Shown in pieces: positions 52,001 through 62,527 of a stretch of 64,000 nt of DNA. The stretch spans positions 35,581,924 to 35,645,923 of the forward strand of contig JANCRA010000006.1 of the NCBI GenBank assembly GCA_024362935.1. Reading direction: 5' to 3'. Under the pieces are notes generated by a model. The model made no database searches and was not told where the DNA came from. It saw only the letters and a program-made list of their open reading frames with translations. The first letter of the stretch is position 1. Each line of letters opens with the position of its first letter. This DNA comes from Setophaga petechia (taxonomy: Eukaryota; Chordata; Aves; Passeriformes; Parulidae). The translations under genes were made by a program, and so were the position numbers.

Positions 52001-54807
52001 CTGTGACCCAAGTATGGGGCTCTTCCTTTTTGCTCTGGGATGCAAAACATTTCACTGCTTCCATGTGACTGAACTCTTGAGGTCCCTGATGTGAAATGTT
52101 TTAACACACCTCCTGGTACAGCAGACAAGTTTGGATTTACAAATGTTTCTTTTGGAACTTAAAACCCTGCCAAGTAGGCTGGCAGGAAAGGAGAAAAGGA
52201 TTCAAAAACCAGCAGAAATGTACTTTATTTTATAAAATGGGTTGGCCCTGCCCTTTCCCTCCCCACTGTCCTTTCTCCTATGACCTGAGAAAAGTGAGCA
52301 GAAACGTGTGTTTCCCTTGTAGATAAAGTGCCCCTGCTGAAAGAGTTCAGCTACCAATGGAGTCACCTGAGTGGCCAAGCTCTGCTGGATGTCACCGAGT
52401 GTATCACAGGTACGGCCTCCCCTTCTGAGCCAAGAGCTCTTCCCAGGGAGTATTTACAGGGAATGCCTGTGAGCAGACAGCAGAGCAGCTCCTCCAAACC
52501 AGGAGGTGCTGAGCTTGTCCCTGCTGCCCAGCAGCCAAGGCAGGTGGATTTGGCAGGTGTTCCCTGGCTGCTGCAGAGCTGGGCAGCATCTGAGATGGGG
52601 GCAGCGCTCGGCCTCGGGGCTGAGCTCTCACTGGGGCATCTCAGAACCCACCTGCAGCAAAGGGAGGGGCTAAAAATGCCCCAGCTGGCTCCTCTCTGGG
52701 AAGCTCAGGGACATCTGATCTTTGAGGGGAAAGGGTGGCAAATGCTGTTTCAGGGCATCAGTTTGTTTTGTCCTCACAGAATCCTTGATTTTCTCTTGGA
52801 AAGTTTTGAGGCTGAACCATGCAGAGCCTGGGGGTCACAGCTTAGGTCAGAACTCAACAGATGTATCAGAGGCACGGGTTTAGTGCAAGGCAGCCTCTGG
52901 GGCACAGGGACAGAAGCAGAGTGCTGGGGCTCCCTGCCTGTGCTGTCCATGTGGCCTTGGACTGAGCCTTTCCGGGTGTGCAAACAGTGTCTGCCTGTGA
53001 CAGCGCTGTCCAAAATGCTCCAAATGCAGCTGATAATTGATTCCTCAGAGGAGCTTGCTGTGTCAGCAATAGCCAAGGAATGGAAAAATTATAATCTCAA
53101 TATATAGTAGAGAAGATGATTGATAGCCTTGCTTTAACTGGGGCTAAAAGCACTGCTAGTTATGCCAGCATCTTTGAATGCAAGGTTTAATACACTTTGT
53201 GTCTTCATTAGGAATCTCAAAAGGGCATGTTCAGCAATTGGGAATGTCAAAGGCCCTTTAAAGAGCATTTGAATAAAGTAGATCTCCAGCAATAGGGAAT
53301 TTAGTTTAGCAGTTCTTTTGATCTCTTTTTCAAATAAAGGAATTGACCATAAATTAGGACTACTTTAGAAAGAGCAGATGTTCTATCTGAGATTTAGTAG
53401 GAACATACAGCTGTTCCTCACATTCAGTAGTCACCGATGTCTTTAATTGCATTTAAACTCAAATGAATTCCCATTTTAAAAAGGGGTACCATAACCCTTT
53501 CCTGCTTAGCAGAATTGGTTTTGGGTACTTGCAGGAGCTGTTTCATTGCTGATGACTGCTGGTGGATTAACAGCATAGAGAAAATGAAGTCTCTTCCACC
53601 ACAGAATATTAAATGGCTGCTAGATAACATTTTGTCTGATCAGAAACTAAGAATGGTCTCCAGAGCATTTCAGGTTTTGATCTCTCAGCCAAATCTGCCA
53701 TGCAAGAAGCCTGTTGGTAGTCATTTTTTTTTTCTGTGTTTGATATAGTTCAGTTCAGAAAATGAGCAGAGAGATTTCAGAGACAATATGAGAAAACACT
53801 CATGTTTTGGTTACATTTCAGTCACCTGTGTAGCATTTTGCTTCCTCTATGCCCCTATTTCAGTGGACATTATGAGAAAAAATGCCATTAACATTGGGAG
53901 GGGAAGTGGCAGTAAAATGTGAAGATGCCCAAATGCCAGGGCAATGAGGTCTGGGTTATTATCTAAGGCACCCTGAGGTTTGAAACAGCTCTTTGTTGGA
54001 AGCCCCAAAAGCATTCTGCCAAAGACACCAGCTGGTCACTGATGTTTCTCATCCAGCTGTCAGGCAGCAGCCATCTCTGGTGGGCTGCAGTTTTGAGGTG
54101 TGTTCTAATCCTGCCCTTTGCTGTGTACCACTGAGCAAAGGGAAGAGCCAGATTAGACATTTGGAACTTGACATCAAAGTAACAAAAATGGAATCATTCC
54201 TTTTTATAGAAATCTCTCCATTTCCTCTCTATGGTGCATTTCCAAATCTTCAGTGTGGGTTTAGAAAACTTCTTAATGGAAATAAAAGGCAATTGGACAT
54301 TTCATTCCCTGTTCATGCAGAGATTGTGAAATAATTTAGTAAAGGTAGGAAGTCTGCCAGAGGGACAAGGCTCTGGTTGGAGCAGTTAGTCCTGAGGGGT
54401 TGGTGGTTCTGTTTCCAGGATGATCAGCTGCTTTGCCCGTTTCTGGATCAAGGGGCTCTGGGTGCTATTTTGCTGATCTTGGCCAGAGAGGCTTGCAAAA
54501 AGCAGAAGCAGAGGTAGATCCTTGTTTGCATGGAGGCTGGTGGGTAAGGAGCTGTGTCTCTGTCCCGGCAGTGCTTGTGCAGTGGGTTCATGCCAGGAGC
54601 CCTGAAGTCATCCAGCGCGCCGCCCTGCCCGTGCTCTGGTCCTGCCTGGAGAACAAGGCGCTGCCTGTGCGGAGCGCCAGTGTCCGCACCATGGCCACCA
54701 AGCTCGCCTCTGCGCTCTACAAGGTGATGGGCACCCAGCTGAAGAAATGTGCTGCCAGCAAGCCTCCACATGTGCGGGAAAACCTCTCCAAAATGTTGGG
54801 CTGGTGA
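28046..54807 (+). CDS. TOGARAM2: TOG array regulator of axonemal microtubules 2-like, complete 20-exon gene
   Basis: Exons: 28046-28085, 29275-29489, 30335-30495, 31148-31194, 31397-31608, 32303-32463, 32922-32968, 36474-36562, 37499-37676, 39539-39700, 40321-40453, 42099-42204, 42943-43178, 44698-44850, 46709-46826, 47813-47916, 49725-49929, 51036-51252, 52323-52409, 54572-54807. All junctions are GT-AG and phase-consistent. The sum is 2907 nt (968 codons plus TGA). Residues about 465-690 and 735-968 form two TOG/HEAT domains homologous to the C-terminal TOGs of TOGARAM2 (FAM179A), with motifs such as VTNLRSKVS, RMEGVELL and LNSKDP. TOGARAM proteins bind tubulin and regulate ciliary axonemal microtubules. 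The N-terminus (residues 14-294) is a low-complexity Ser/Lys/Pro region built from two copies of a three-exon cassette. Length is close to the human protein (about 1000 residues). The ATG start is chosen because it gives the right phase into exon 2; a GC-rich region precedes it. Confidence 0.9.
29275..31194 (+). repeat. Cassette copy 1: TOGARAM2-like exons 2-4
   Basis: Three exons of 215, 161 and 47 nt (423 nt, 141 codons) that start in phase 1 and end in phase 1, so the whole cassette can be added or removed without a frameshift. It is matched by exons 5-7 downstream. The encoded part is Ser/Pro/Lys-rich, with LLPSKPLPPI, then an invariant SLLYSIGGDMKKGSLGPP block, then KEKNSEDT. Confidence 0.85.
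31397..32968 (+). repeat. Cassette copy 2: TOGARAM2-like exons 5-7
   Basis: Exons of 212, 161 and 47 nt (420 nt) with the same phases as cassette 1. Exon 6 differs from exon 3 at only 2 of 161 positions by eye (second and last base). Exon 5 has diverged strongly from exon 2, apart from the LLPSK-LPPI core and the ending ELSSEG/EQSSEG. Introns around exons 3 and 6 are also near identical, for example 30497-30600 against 32465-32570. Confidence 0.85.
33816..35690 (+). repeat. Segmental duplicate in intron 7 (copy A')
   Basis: Repeats the upstream and exon-1-to-2 interval (27140-29290), including the 430-bp block at 35220-35590. At the place where a cassette exon should begin (about 35630), the acceptor AG reads TG and the coding match stops. 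This is a dead third start of the cassette. The promoter and exon 1 themselves are not in this copy. A GC-rich insertion of about 250 bp lies at 34980-35220. Confidence 0.65.
38380..38632 (+). mobile_element. CR1 LINE 3' end
   Basis: Contains the CR1 3' signature: gtgttcaaggccagcct, then ggactagatg..., ending near ggattctgtgatc. Located in intron 9 in sense orientation. Confidence 0.75.
38643..39431 (+). mobile_element. LTR-like element in intron 9 with NRF-1 palindrome
   Basis: Starts TGTTATAC and ends ATAACA, giving short inverted ends. It has the palindrome GCGCATGCGC at 39129-39138, a TATA-like catataagg near 39213 and an A/T-rich 3' part. No matching target duplication was seen, so the ends are approximate. 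It lies about 110 bp upstream of coding exon 10 and in the same orientation. Confidence 0.5.
43377..43650 (-). mobile_element. CR1 LINE fragment in intron 13
   Basis: Antisense CR1 3' region: minus-strand reading gives ...gggtggttgggcactggaac... and ends at the agaatcacagaa-type tail near 43377. Confidence 0.75.
44972..45150 (-). mobile_element. CR1 LINE fragment in intron 14
   Basis: Starts with catagaatcatggaatatg followed by gttggaagggccatcagg, the reverse complement of a CR1 3' end. It is truncated after about 180 bp. Confidence 0.75.
45780..46409 (-). mobile_element. Solo LTR with perfect 6-bp target duplication
   Basis: A 630-bp LTR in antisense orientation inside intron 14 of the TOGARAM2-like gene. 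Minus-strand ends are TGTCGGGTTCAGG and ATGATCCCGACA. It is flanked by CAGTTT at 45774-45779 and again at 46410-46415. A 6-bp duplication is the class II (beta-like) ERV value. The polyadenylation signal on the minus strand is at 45893-45898. Same family as 6063-6689. Confidence 0.92.
46610..46708 (+). repeat. Pyrimidine (TTCC/CCTT) microsatellite forming the exon 15 acceptor tract
   Basis: About 100 bp of almost pure pyrimidine repeats ends at the AG before exon 15 (46709). The repeat doubles as the polypyrimidine tract of the splice acceptor. Confidence 0.7.
49524..49605 (+). repeat. (TATAG)n microsatellite
   Basis: About 16 uninterrupted copies of the pentamer in intron 16. Probably polymorphic in length. 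Confidence 0.95.
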
Positions 54808-55800
54808 AGGCGAGAAGTTCTCCAGAAAGCTGAGGAAGCGCTGAGTTGGACACCTCTGGATTTGCCTTTTGAGCTGTGCCAAAAATGACCAAATCCAAAG
54901 GAAGGGTGTGCATCTGCCCCTGCTCTCCCCATTGCCCTTTTTAGTCATGGCATGGGCGGCCTGAAGCAGCTCCAGATGGAAGACAAGGTGAAGGGCAAAC
55001 ATGGCTCAGCCTCACACAGAGGTGAGGGGGCAGCTGGGCCAATCTCTGCTGGGAGGAAGGGTCTTGTGGTAGCCCAGAGAGGCTGTGCACATTGCCAGGG
55101 AACAGCTCTGCCATGCATGTGCCCCTGCAATGAGCTGTGCTGCTGCCAGTGCCCCTGGAGCTGCAGGGCTGCTGAGCTGTGGGGCAGGGAGAGGAGCAGG
55201 AGGGTGCCTGTGCAGCTGAGCCATTCCTGGAGAGCACAGGGCTCTGGGCTCCCTGCTGTCCCAGGGCAGCCCAGAGGCCAGGCTGTGCCTGTGGGAGCTC
55301 TGGGCAAGTGGCTCAGGGTTTTGCCCTGGCCTGCCTCGAGTGTCTGCCAGCAGGAGCATGTTTCCCTGTGCAGCTGTTTAGAAGTTTGCAGGAAATGTGT
55401 CCCATGAAATATGGAGCTTCAGATGCTTTAGGTTTGCATTGTGGCCTCTGTTAAACTTTGTGTCTCCATTTTGCAGATCTGACTGGTTACAGTCTTACCG
55501 AGAAGTTTTCTCCAGACACTTCCGATGTTCCCTCACCCACAAAGTCCTCGCTTCTCATCCAGAAAAGCTCTCTTTCCTCCAAGCTCAGGAAGAAGGTGCT
55601 GCCTGTATGAAGAATGTTTGAAGAATAGGATTGATGCCTCAGGCTTGATAGTTACAGATGTACATATGTTCTGATCTTCACATGTAGTTTTGAATTAATG
55701 TGTTTTGATTGTATCTTTAAAATTTGATGACACATTTTTAATTGGATATTTTTCATTTTGGCAATGAAAAAAAAAAGTAAATAAAAAAAATTTTAAATAA
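54808..55800 (+). other. Presumed 3' UTR or downstream region of the TOGARAM2-like gene with decayed cassette exon
   Basis: The 430-bp intronic repeat recurs at 55010-55440. It is followed by an acceptor (tttgcag) and a cassette-exon-like open stretch from 55477 to a TGA at about 55607 (SSLLIQKSSLSSKL region). AATAAA signals lie near 55780-55800. The stretch could be 3' UTR of the main transcript or an alternative terminal exon. Confidence 0.5.
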
Positions 55801-56175
55801 ACCAAGAGGAGAATGTGAGACCAGGACCTGCTAGCCTAGAGATTATGGGAGTGCAGCTCACTCAATGTGCCAGTGTCTCACCACATCCTTTCCACACTGG
55901 GCCTCTCCTCTTCCTCTTTGGCCATGTTTTCTTTGTGTCATTTGTGCTGCTCTTTGTTACTTGGCATTACAACAGGGTCACCTATTGACCAGTTTGGGGG
56001 ACAATGGATCCAAAAGATCCTGTCTAGTCAAAAATTTTCTACCTAGGTGTGTTCTGTGCTCACCAAAGGCCTGAGCAAAGAAACCAAGAGAAGTGTGCCC
56101 AAATCCCAAAGCTTTGCTCCTTTGCAATCTCCCACAGATCTGGCTCTTAGGTGTCTTCAATCACAATTTCCTAGG

Positions 56176-57417
56176 TGTGGTGGTTTCACAGGAAATATGA
56201 TTTCTGGGATATGCTGTGATCACCAATAGGTGTTCAGATTTTAATATTGGCACCTGGTGTAGCTACTGGGGACATTTGGACACACCTCTGAGAACACAAA
56301 CACAGGTGTTAAAAAGCAAAACACTTGTGGAGGAAGCCCCCTTTGAATTTCCAGCGGGAAGAGTTGGATCTCTCCCCTGGCCCAGCTGCTAGCTCGGCAA
56401 GGGGAGGGGAAAGCCATGCAGCCCTGGGAGAGGTAGGTCTGGCCTGCCCCGAGGGTGGAAGGGTGGGAGAGAGAGAGAGACCCCAGGAGCCATCGGACAG
56501 CCCCCCCAGAGAGAGAGAGAGCCATGCCTGGGACTGTTACCTTGGAATGTGATACCGTGTGTGGCTGCGGCGAACGGGGGTGGTGCGGCGAGGAGCCCAG
56601 CCGCTTGTGAGAGCTTTTAACCCTTTGTGGACAATGAAAACTTTACAGAACATTAACCCTTCCTAGAAGAGAGATAAGAGTAGAGGATGAAGGAGGAAAT
56701 GGGCCAGTGATGGAGTCTGGCAAGCGAGAGAGAGATGTTGGAGGAATGGAGAAGATGGAGTGGCATTTTTGCTGGACTCTTTTTTTGTATAGCCATGGAC
56801 TGTTTTCTTGTGATAAAGAGACTGCATTGCAGGGGGAGGCAAGGCCTCAGAACCAGGAGAGTTCAGTGTGAGTACCCCTCGGCCCCAGGGGGTGGAAAAG
56901 AAATGGGGGGGACAGAGGTCCCAAAAGAGAGACTGTGCCTTTTTGGAGTGGGACGATGCATCCTTAAAAAGACAACCCTAGAAGCAGCCCTGGCCCATGC
57001 CAGTGGTGAGAGCACTGGTCATGGAAGAAAGATGTCACAATGGCAAAAGGATCTCCGGGTGGTGCTACGTGTGACAAGAAGCCCATGGCACAAGGAAGGA
57101 CTCCTCCTACTCTTGATGAACTGAGAATTTGATTATCCAAAGGGTGGTGCTGGACCAAGAGTTGGTGATTTAGGAAATGTAAATGTATTGGGAATTTGGT
57201 GGGGAGGAGGAGGAGATGTGTCTGTGCAGTTTTCATTTTCCTTGTGTGTTTTCTTCTTTCTTTGTAGTTTAGTTTTTTTGTAGTTTAGTTAATAAAGTTT
57301 TTCTTTCCCCCAAGTAGGAGCCTGCTTTGCTTATTTCTGGTCACATCTCACAGCAGACGCCAAGGAGAGGGTATTCTCATGGGGGCACTAGCGTTGTGCC
57401 AGTGTCAAACCATGACA
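56176..57417 (+). mobile_element. Solo LTR (ERVL-like) with 5-bp target duplication
   Basis: A 1242-bp element starting TGTGGTGGTT and ending CCATGACA. It is flanked by CTAGG at 56171-56175 and 57418-57422. A 5-bp duplication fits class III (ERVL) elements. GA-repeat tracts lie around 56466-56521 and an AATAAA near 57290. Second copy of the family seen at 7552-9101. Confidence 0.9.
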
Positions 57418-57422
57418 CTAGG

Positions 57423-58245
57423 TAAAAAAAAGTCATGTATTTCACTGGGAAATTATGCACTGCTTTGGAAAAGTCCCCTGTATGTACATTTACCCAGGAC
57501 AGCAGTCCAGCTGTGTTGTTTGCACCTTGTTTGCAGAAGGATGAGTGCACTGGGAGGCCAATAACAAGTGACAAGGGTTCCTCCAATCTGTACTGCAGCC
57601 TGGGCGCCATTCAGCCCAGAGCTAGGGGATCATTTGTTCCCATGGACCAGTACTTGCCTGTGGAATGAATTCCTGCACAGCTGGAAGAAGCAATTCTGAA
57701 TTCAGCTCCAGCTGTTGGTGCATGATCATTGACAATGCTGCCTTTCCAGAAATTATTCTGCAGTTTCCTTTCATAGTCATTTGAAGCTTTTAAATTTCAC
57801 ATTTCAATTTACTTTGTCTTAGGAAAAACATGTCTGGGCCCAGTGCAAACTGTAACCTTCTGACAGCAAAGTCCTCATGGTTGCCAGCTTCTGATGTTAC
57901 AGAATGTCACCTGGCTGCAGGTGTTTGCTTAGCTCTGGGTCTAGTCCCAGCCTAGTAAAACATTTGGTAGCTCTATACCTTCCTTTCTCTTCTGCCCTCT
58001 TTTTCCTTATTTTTCCCTTTTCCCCCAGTTCCTCCTCAATGCATTTTGCTGTGGTTCAATAAAGGTACATTTGCTTTGATTATCACAGCAACCCCCTGTA
58101 CCGTGTTGGTGTTTTTGTACTCTGAGATCAACCCACGAACCACCACAAAACCCGTTTGTAAGGACGGATCACGGCACTTGTATACATACTATAGAAACCT
58201 TCTATCAAACCTTAAAAATTCTCTACAAATTCATTTCCAACATTA
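57423..58245. other. No supported gene
   Basis: Mixed-composition sequence. A pyrimidine-rich stretch followed by ttcaataaagg near 58056 and TATCACAG resembles an LTR end, but no start could be found. Confidence 0.3.
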
Positions 58246-60890
58246 CTGGGTCTGGCACCACCCAGCTCTGGTATTTGCTGCCACTACCAGTGCCCAGATC
58301 TGGAAGTTCCCTTGTTCTGGCAGAGCCAAGTCCAGCAATTTTCTGGTAAAGAAAGCCAAAATCTGGCAATTTCTGCTGCTAGCACTGGTGATGCCAAGAT
58401 CTGGTGTTTCCTGCCACCACCCGTATTCCAATCTGGACATTTCTCGGTTCCAACACAGCCCAAGTGCAGCAATTTTTTGGAAAAAGAAGACAAAATGCAG
58501 CAATTTCCTGGTGCCAAGATTGTCACCGCCCAGACCTGGTGTTTGATGGCACCGCCCAGCCCAGATCTGGACATTTCCCTGGGCCACCACAGCCCAAGTC
58601 CAGCAATTTGCTGGCAAAGAAAGCCAAAACCAGGCAAATACCTGGTGCCTACACCAACCCAATCTTGTGGTTGCTGACACTGCCAGTACCCAGATCTGGA
58701 ATTTTTCAGATGCCTGCACAGCACAATGCCAGCAGCTTGGTGGCACAGAAGGTTAACATTTGGCAATTTTCTGGTGCCAGCACACTCCCTGCCAAGATCT
58801 GGTGTGCGCTGGCACTGCCAGTGCCCTCATCTGGCAATTTCCCAGTGCTGGCACAACACAAATGCAGCAATTTTCTGGCAAAAAAGCCAAAAAAGCCAAA
58901 ACCATGATGCCAATATAGGTGCCCAGACCTGGTGTTTGCTGCCACTGCCAGTGCTCAGATCTGGAAGTTCTCTTGTTCTGGCAGAGCCAAGTCCAGCAAT
59001 TTTCTGGTAAAGAAAGCCAAAATCTGGCAATTTCTGCTGCTAGCACTGGTGATGCCAAGATCTGGTGTTTCCTGCCACCACCTGTATTCCAATCTGGACA
59101 TTTCTCGGTTCCAACACAGCCCAAGTGCAGCAATGTTTTGCTTCTTTTTCTGGAAAAAGAAGACAAAATGCAGCAATTTCCTGGTGCCAAGACTGTCACC
59201 GCCCAGACCTGGTGTTTGATGGCACCACCCATGCCCAGATCTGGACATTTCCCTGGGCCACCACAGCCCAGGTCCGGCAATTTGCTGGCAAAGAAAGCCA
59301 AAACCAGGCAAATACCTGGTGCCTACACTAACCCAATCTCGTGGTTGCTGACACTGCCAGTACCCAGATCTGGAATTTTTCAGATGCCTGCACAGCACAA
59401 TGCCAGCAGCTTGGTGGCACAGAAGGTTAACATTTGGCAATTTTCTGGTGCCAGCACACTCCCTGCCAAGATCTGGTGTGCGCTGGCACTGCCAGTGCCC
59501 ACATCTGGCCATTTCCCAGTGCTGGCACAACAAAAATGCAGCAATTTTCTGGGAAAAAAGCCAAAAAAGCCAAAACCCTGATGCCAATATAGGTCCCCAG
59601 ACCTCGTGTTTGCTGCCACTGCCAGTGCTCAGATCTGGATATTTTCCTGTTCTGGCAGAGCCAAGTCCAGAAATTTTCTGGTAAAGAAAGCCACAATCTG
59701 GCAATTCCCTGCTACAGTCATTGGCAATGCCAAGATCCGGTGTTTGCTGGCACCACCAGTGCCCAGATGCAGGGATTTCCCAGCTGGCACAGCCCGAGTC
59801 TAGTAATATTCTGGCAAAGAAAGCCAAAACCTTACAAATACCTGGTGCTGGCCCCACCCAGATCTGGTGTTTGCTGGCACTGCCAGTGCTCAGATCCAGC
59901 AGTTTCCCAGTGGCAGCACAGCCCAAGTCCAGCAGTTTGCTGGCACAGAAAGACAAAATCTGGCAATTTTCTGGTGATAGCACTGGCACCGCCCAGATCT
60001 GCGGTTAGCTGGCACCACCAGTGCCCAGATCTGGCAATTTCCCTGTGCCAACAACCCAAATGCAGCAATTTTCTGGTAAAGAAAGCCAAAACCCGGCACC
60101 ACCCAGATCTGGTGCGTTGGGGTTGGTTTAAAAGAAGTGTGAGACCTCGGCTTAAGGCTTTGGGAAAACCCTCTTTAGTTGGGGTCAGATGGAGCTCCCA
60201 CCCATAATCCTCTTGTTCAGTTATGCAGATTGTTACTAGAAAGTTCTGAGTTCTCTTTGCTACCATTGGTTACTTTTTACTGTAAAAATTGTAATATTCT
60301 TAATCCTTTCTTCCTCTTGGATCCTTCCCTCAGATCCCACCTTCACCCCTCCCCATAAATAAATGTAGAAATATCCCTGCTAGACCCTGGACCCAGGCTT
60401 TTTTCTGCTTCACTCTCTGTACTGTGCACACCACCCTGTTTGTTGTGTTTGCCTTCATTAAAGTTTTGTTTCCAGAGCACCAGATGAAAGCAGTCTCTCT
60501 CTGCAAAGTGGCCAGAGCTGGTTCTCAGGGAAACCACTGGTCAATGGTCCGGATGAGGACCAGAATGTTTCACTGGTGTTTGCTGGCACTGCCAGTGCCC
60601 AGATCTGGAAATTTCCCTATTCTGACACAGCCCAAGTGCAGCAATTTACTGGCACAGAAATCCAAAACCCGTGGCAGCTTCCTGATACTGGGACTGGCAC
60701 TGCCCACACCTTGTGTTTCCTGCACAGGAACCCAGATTTGGAAATTTCTTAGCGCCAGCAGAGCCCAAATCCTGCAGATTTCTGTCACGGGCAGCAACAC
60801 CACCCAGATCTGGTGTTTGCTGGGACCGCCAGTGCCCAGACTTGGAAATTTCCCGATGCCTTCACAGCCCAGGTCCAGAAATTTGCTTTT
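58246..60890 (+). repeat. Satellite-like tandem array with higher-order repeat
   Basis: Monomers of about 132 bp share ccagatctgg (a perfect palindrome), ggtgtttgctgg.ac, cagtgcccag and cagcaattt.ctgg. Five monomers form a higher-order unit. The copy starting near 58269 recurs at 58930 (661 bp), and again at 59604 (674 bp, with a 13-bp insertion near 59140). The copies are nearly identical over their length. The array then becomes irregular, is interrupted at 60113-60572 and resumes to 60890. The lack of stop codons produces long frames on both strands (up to 344 codons) that are not genes. Confidence 0.92.
60113..60572 (+). mobile_element. LTR-like insertion inside the satellite with 4-bp target duplication
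   Basis: A 460-bp non-satellite segment with TG...CA ends, flanked by CTGG at 60109-60112 and 60573-60576. The satellite monomer reads through when the insert is removed. AATAAA lies near 60357. A 4-bp duplication is the class I (gamma-like) ERV value. Confidence 0.75.
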
Positions 60891-61309
60891 AGGCTAGCTT
60901 AGGAAGAGAAGATCCTTTGGACTGTGACTTTGCTTTTTCTGGGAACTGTTTAAAGCTGCTCTGGACTGAAAACCCAGAAAAACACCGGCAGCTCACACCT
61001 GTGGCCCATCAAGGTCTGGGACGCTGCATTCCAGCGCCAGAGGGACTTAGAAGAGACTGAGTGAACAAACTACAACCCACAAAAAGGACTTTCTGAATTT
61101 GCCATCTCTTCAGCACTGTCAGAGATTTTATTTAATATTCATTTTTCATGCTTCTGAATACTTTACTTGCTAAGTAAACTGGGGTTTTTTTTCACTTTTC
61201 TCGAGGGAAGTCTTTTACTGAACTAGTAGGGGGAGACGCTGCTTGAACTTGCTTTCTAGACGGACCCCTTTTGGAGGTTTCCTCCCAAAATTTGCCCTAA
61301 ACCAGCACA
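60891..61309 (+). mobile_element. Partial ERVL-like LTR (same family as 25352-25926)
   Basis: Shares the 3' half of the earlier LTR up to TTTGCCCTAAACCAGCACA. The 5' part has been lost at the satellite boundary. Confidence 0.6.
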
Positions 61310-61840
61310 AACAGTCATCATGAAAATTTCACCAGTGGCATAATTTCCTGGTGGCAAATCTTGTGACATAAGCTTGACCTTGTTCTCCATGAGAGATTCT
61401 TGGGAACAGCAGACAGGAGAAGATTCCTGGAACAGTTTTCCAGAAGTGAAATGAAAATGAAAGAAACAATCCAAGATGTTTTCCTCTACTTATTTCTATG
61501 CTCCCCTTTTCCATGTTGTACTACTTCTCCATCCCAGTAATTCCAGATGCACCTCACCTCTAAGATCGGTGACTTAGTGATTTTTAGGCACTCGAAAATA
61601 CCATGAGCCACACACAGTTTTCCTTCCCCTGTTCTTACTGGAAGGCAAAACTGGAGATGTAAGTGCAGTGCTTGGGTCAGGTAGGAATCCTACCCCAAGG
61701 GAAGGTGGCCCGACAGTGTTTGACCCTGAGCAAGGACAATGCACAGCAGCAAGCGAGGGGATTGCTGTGCCAGTGTGCAGGAGTCAGGGCTCTGCATCTG
61801 GGCTCAAGGCTGCAAAGTTCCCGTGTTTGGACAGACTCAG
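61310..61840. other. No supported gene
   Basis: AT-rich, then mixed sequence leading into the MROH promoter. Nothing coding could be supported. Confidence 0.3.
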
Positions 61841-62527
61841 GGGCTGTCCCCGGGGCGCGCGGGGCTCGAACGTGGGGCTCGTGGGGCGAGCGGGGAACGG
61901 ACACGGGGACGAACAGCCCCGGTGCTTCAGTTGCAGCGGCGGCAGCGGCGGCAGCAGCAGCAGCGGCAAACCAGATATTCAAGGACACTGTTTCTCTTTT
62001 TCTTTCTCTTTTTCTTTTTCTCCCTTTCCCACTGTCGGGCATCCTTGCCCGGCGTCCCTCTCCTCTCCCCGCCTCCCTCTCCCCTGCCGGGCCGGGCCGG
62101 GCCGGGCCATGCTCCCGGCCCGCCCCCGGCCCCGGGCGGGGCTGCCCCGTGCCCGGCCCCGGCCGTCCCGCCGCGGTCTCGCCTCCGCCCGGCTCTGGCC
62201 GTGCTGGTGGCGGCGCTGCCGGGCGGGCATCAGTGCCCGGTGCGGGGGCGGCATCGCCGCCCTTCGGCTCCGCCTGGCCCGAGCCCGGCCCCGGACCCGA
62301 CGCAGGGTCCAGTCCCGAGCCCGGCCCCGGTTCCTCCCGAGGCCCGCGGGGGACACAGGCGGCGCGGCCGCTCCCGCCGCCTCCGCTGCGGCTTCCCCGG
62401 CCCGAGCCTCCCGTGCCGCGTTCCAAAGACAGAACGCCTGGGCATGGCCGGCCCGGGGCGGCTGAGGGGCGCTCGGGGGCCGTTGCTGGCCCCGGGCCGA
62501 GCGCTGACAGTCGCGTCCCGCCCGCAG
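61841..62527 (+). promoter_or_regulatory. CpG-rich promoter and possible 5' non-coding exon of the MROH-like gene
   Basis: Dense CpG sequence with GGC/CCG and GCC runs, a GCGGCAGCGGCGGCAGCAG stretch near 61935 and a pyrimidine tract at 61985-62030. It ends at the splice acceptor (cccgcag) before 62528, so an untranslated first exon probably lies within it. Very long frames through this block are composition artefacts. Confidence 0.6.

Noticed and set aside
52328..53107. A 259-codon plus-strand frame
   Set aside because: Only the first 29 codons are exon 19. The rest runs through the intron after a good donor at 52410.
58919..59989. Open frames of 220 (+) and 344 (-) codons in the tandem array
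   Set aside because: Tandem monomers without stop codons give periodic frames on both strands. No start context, splice signal or domain.
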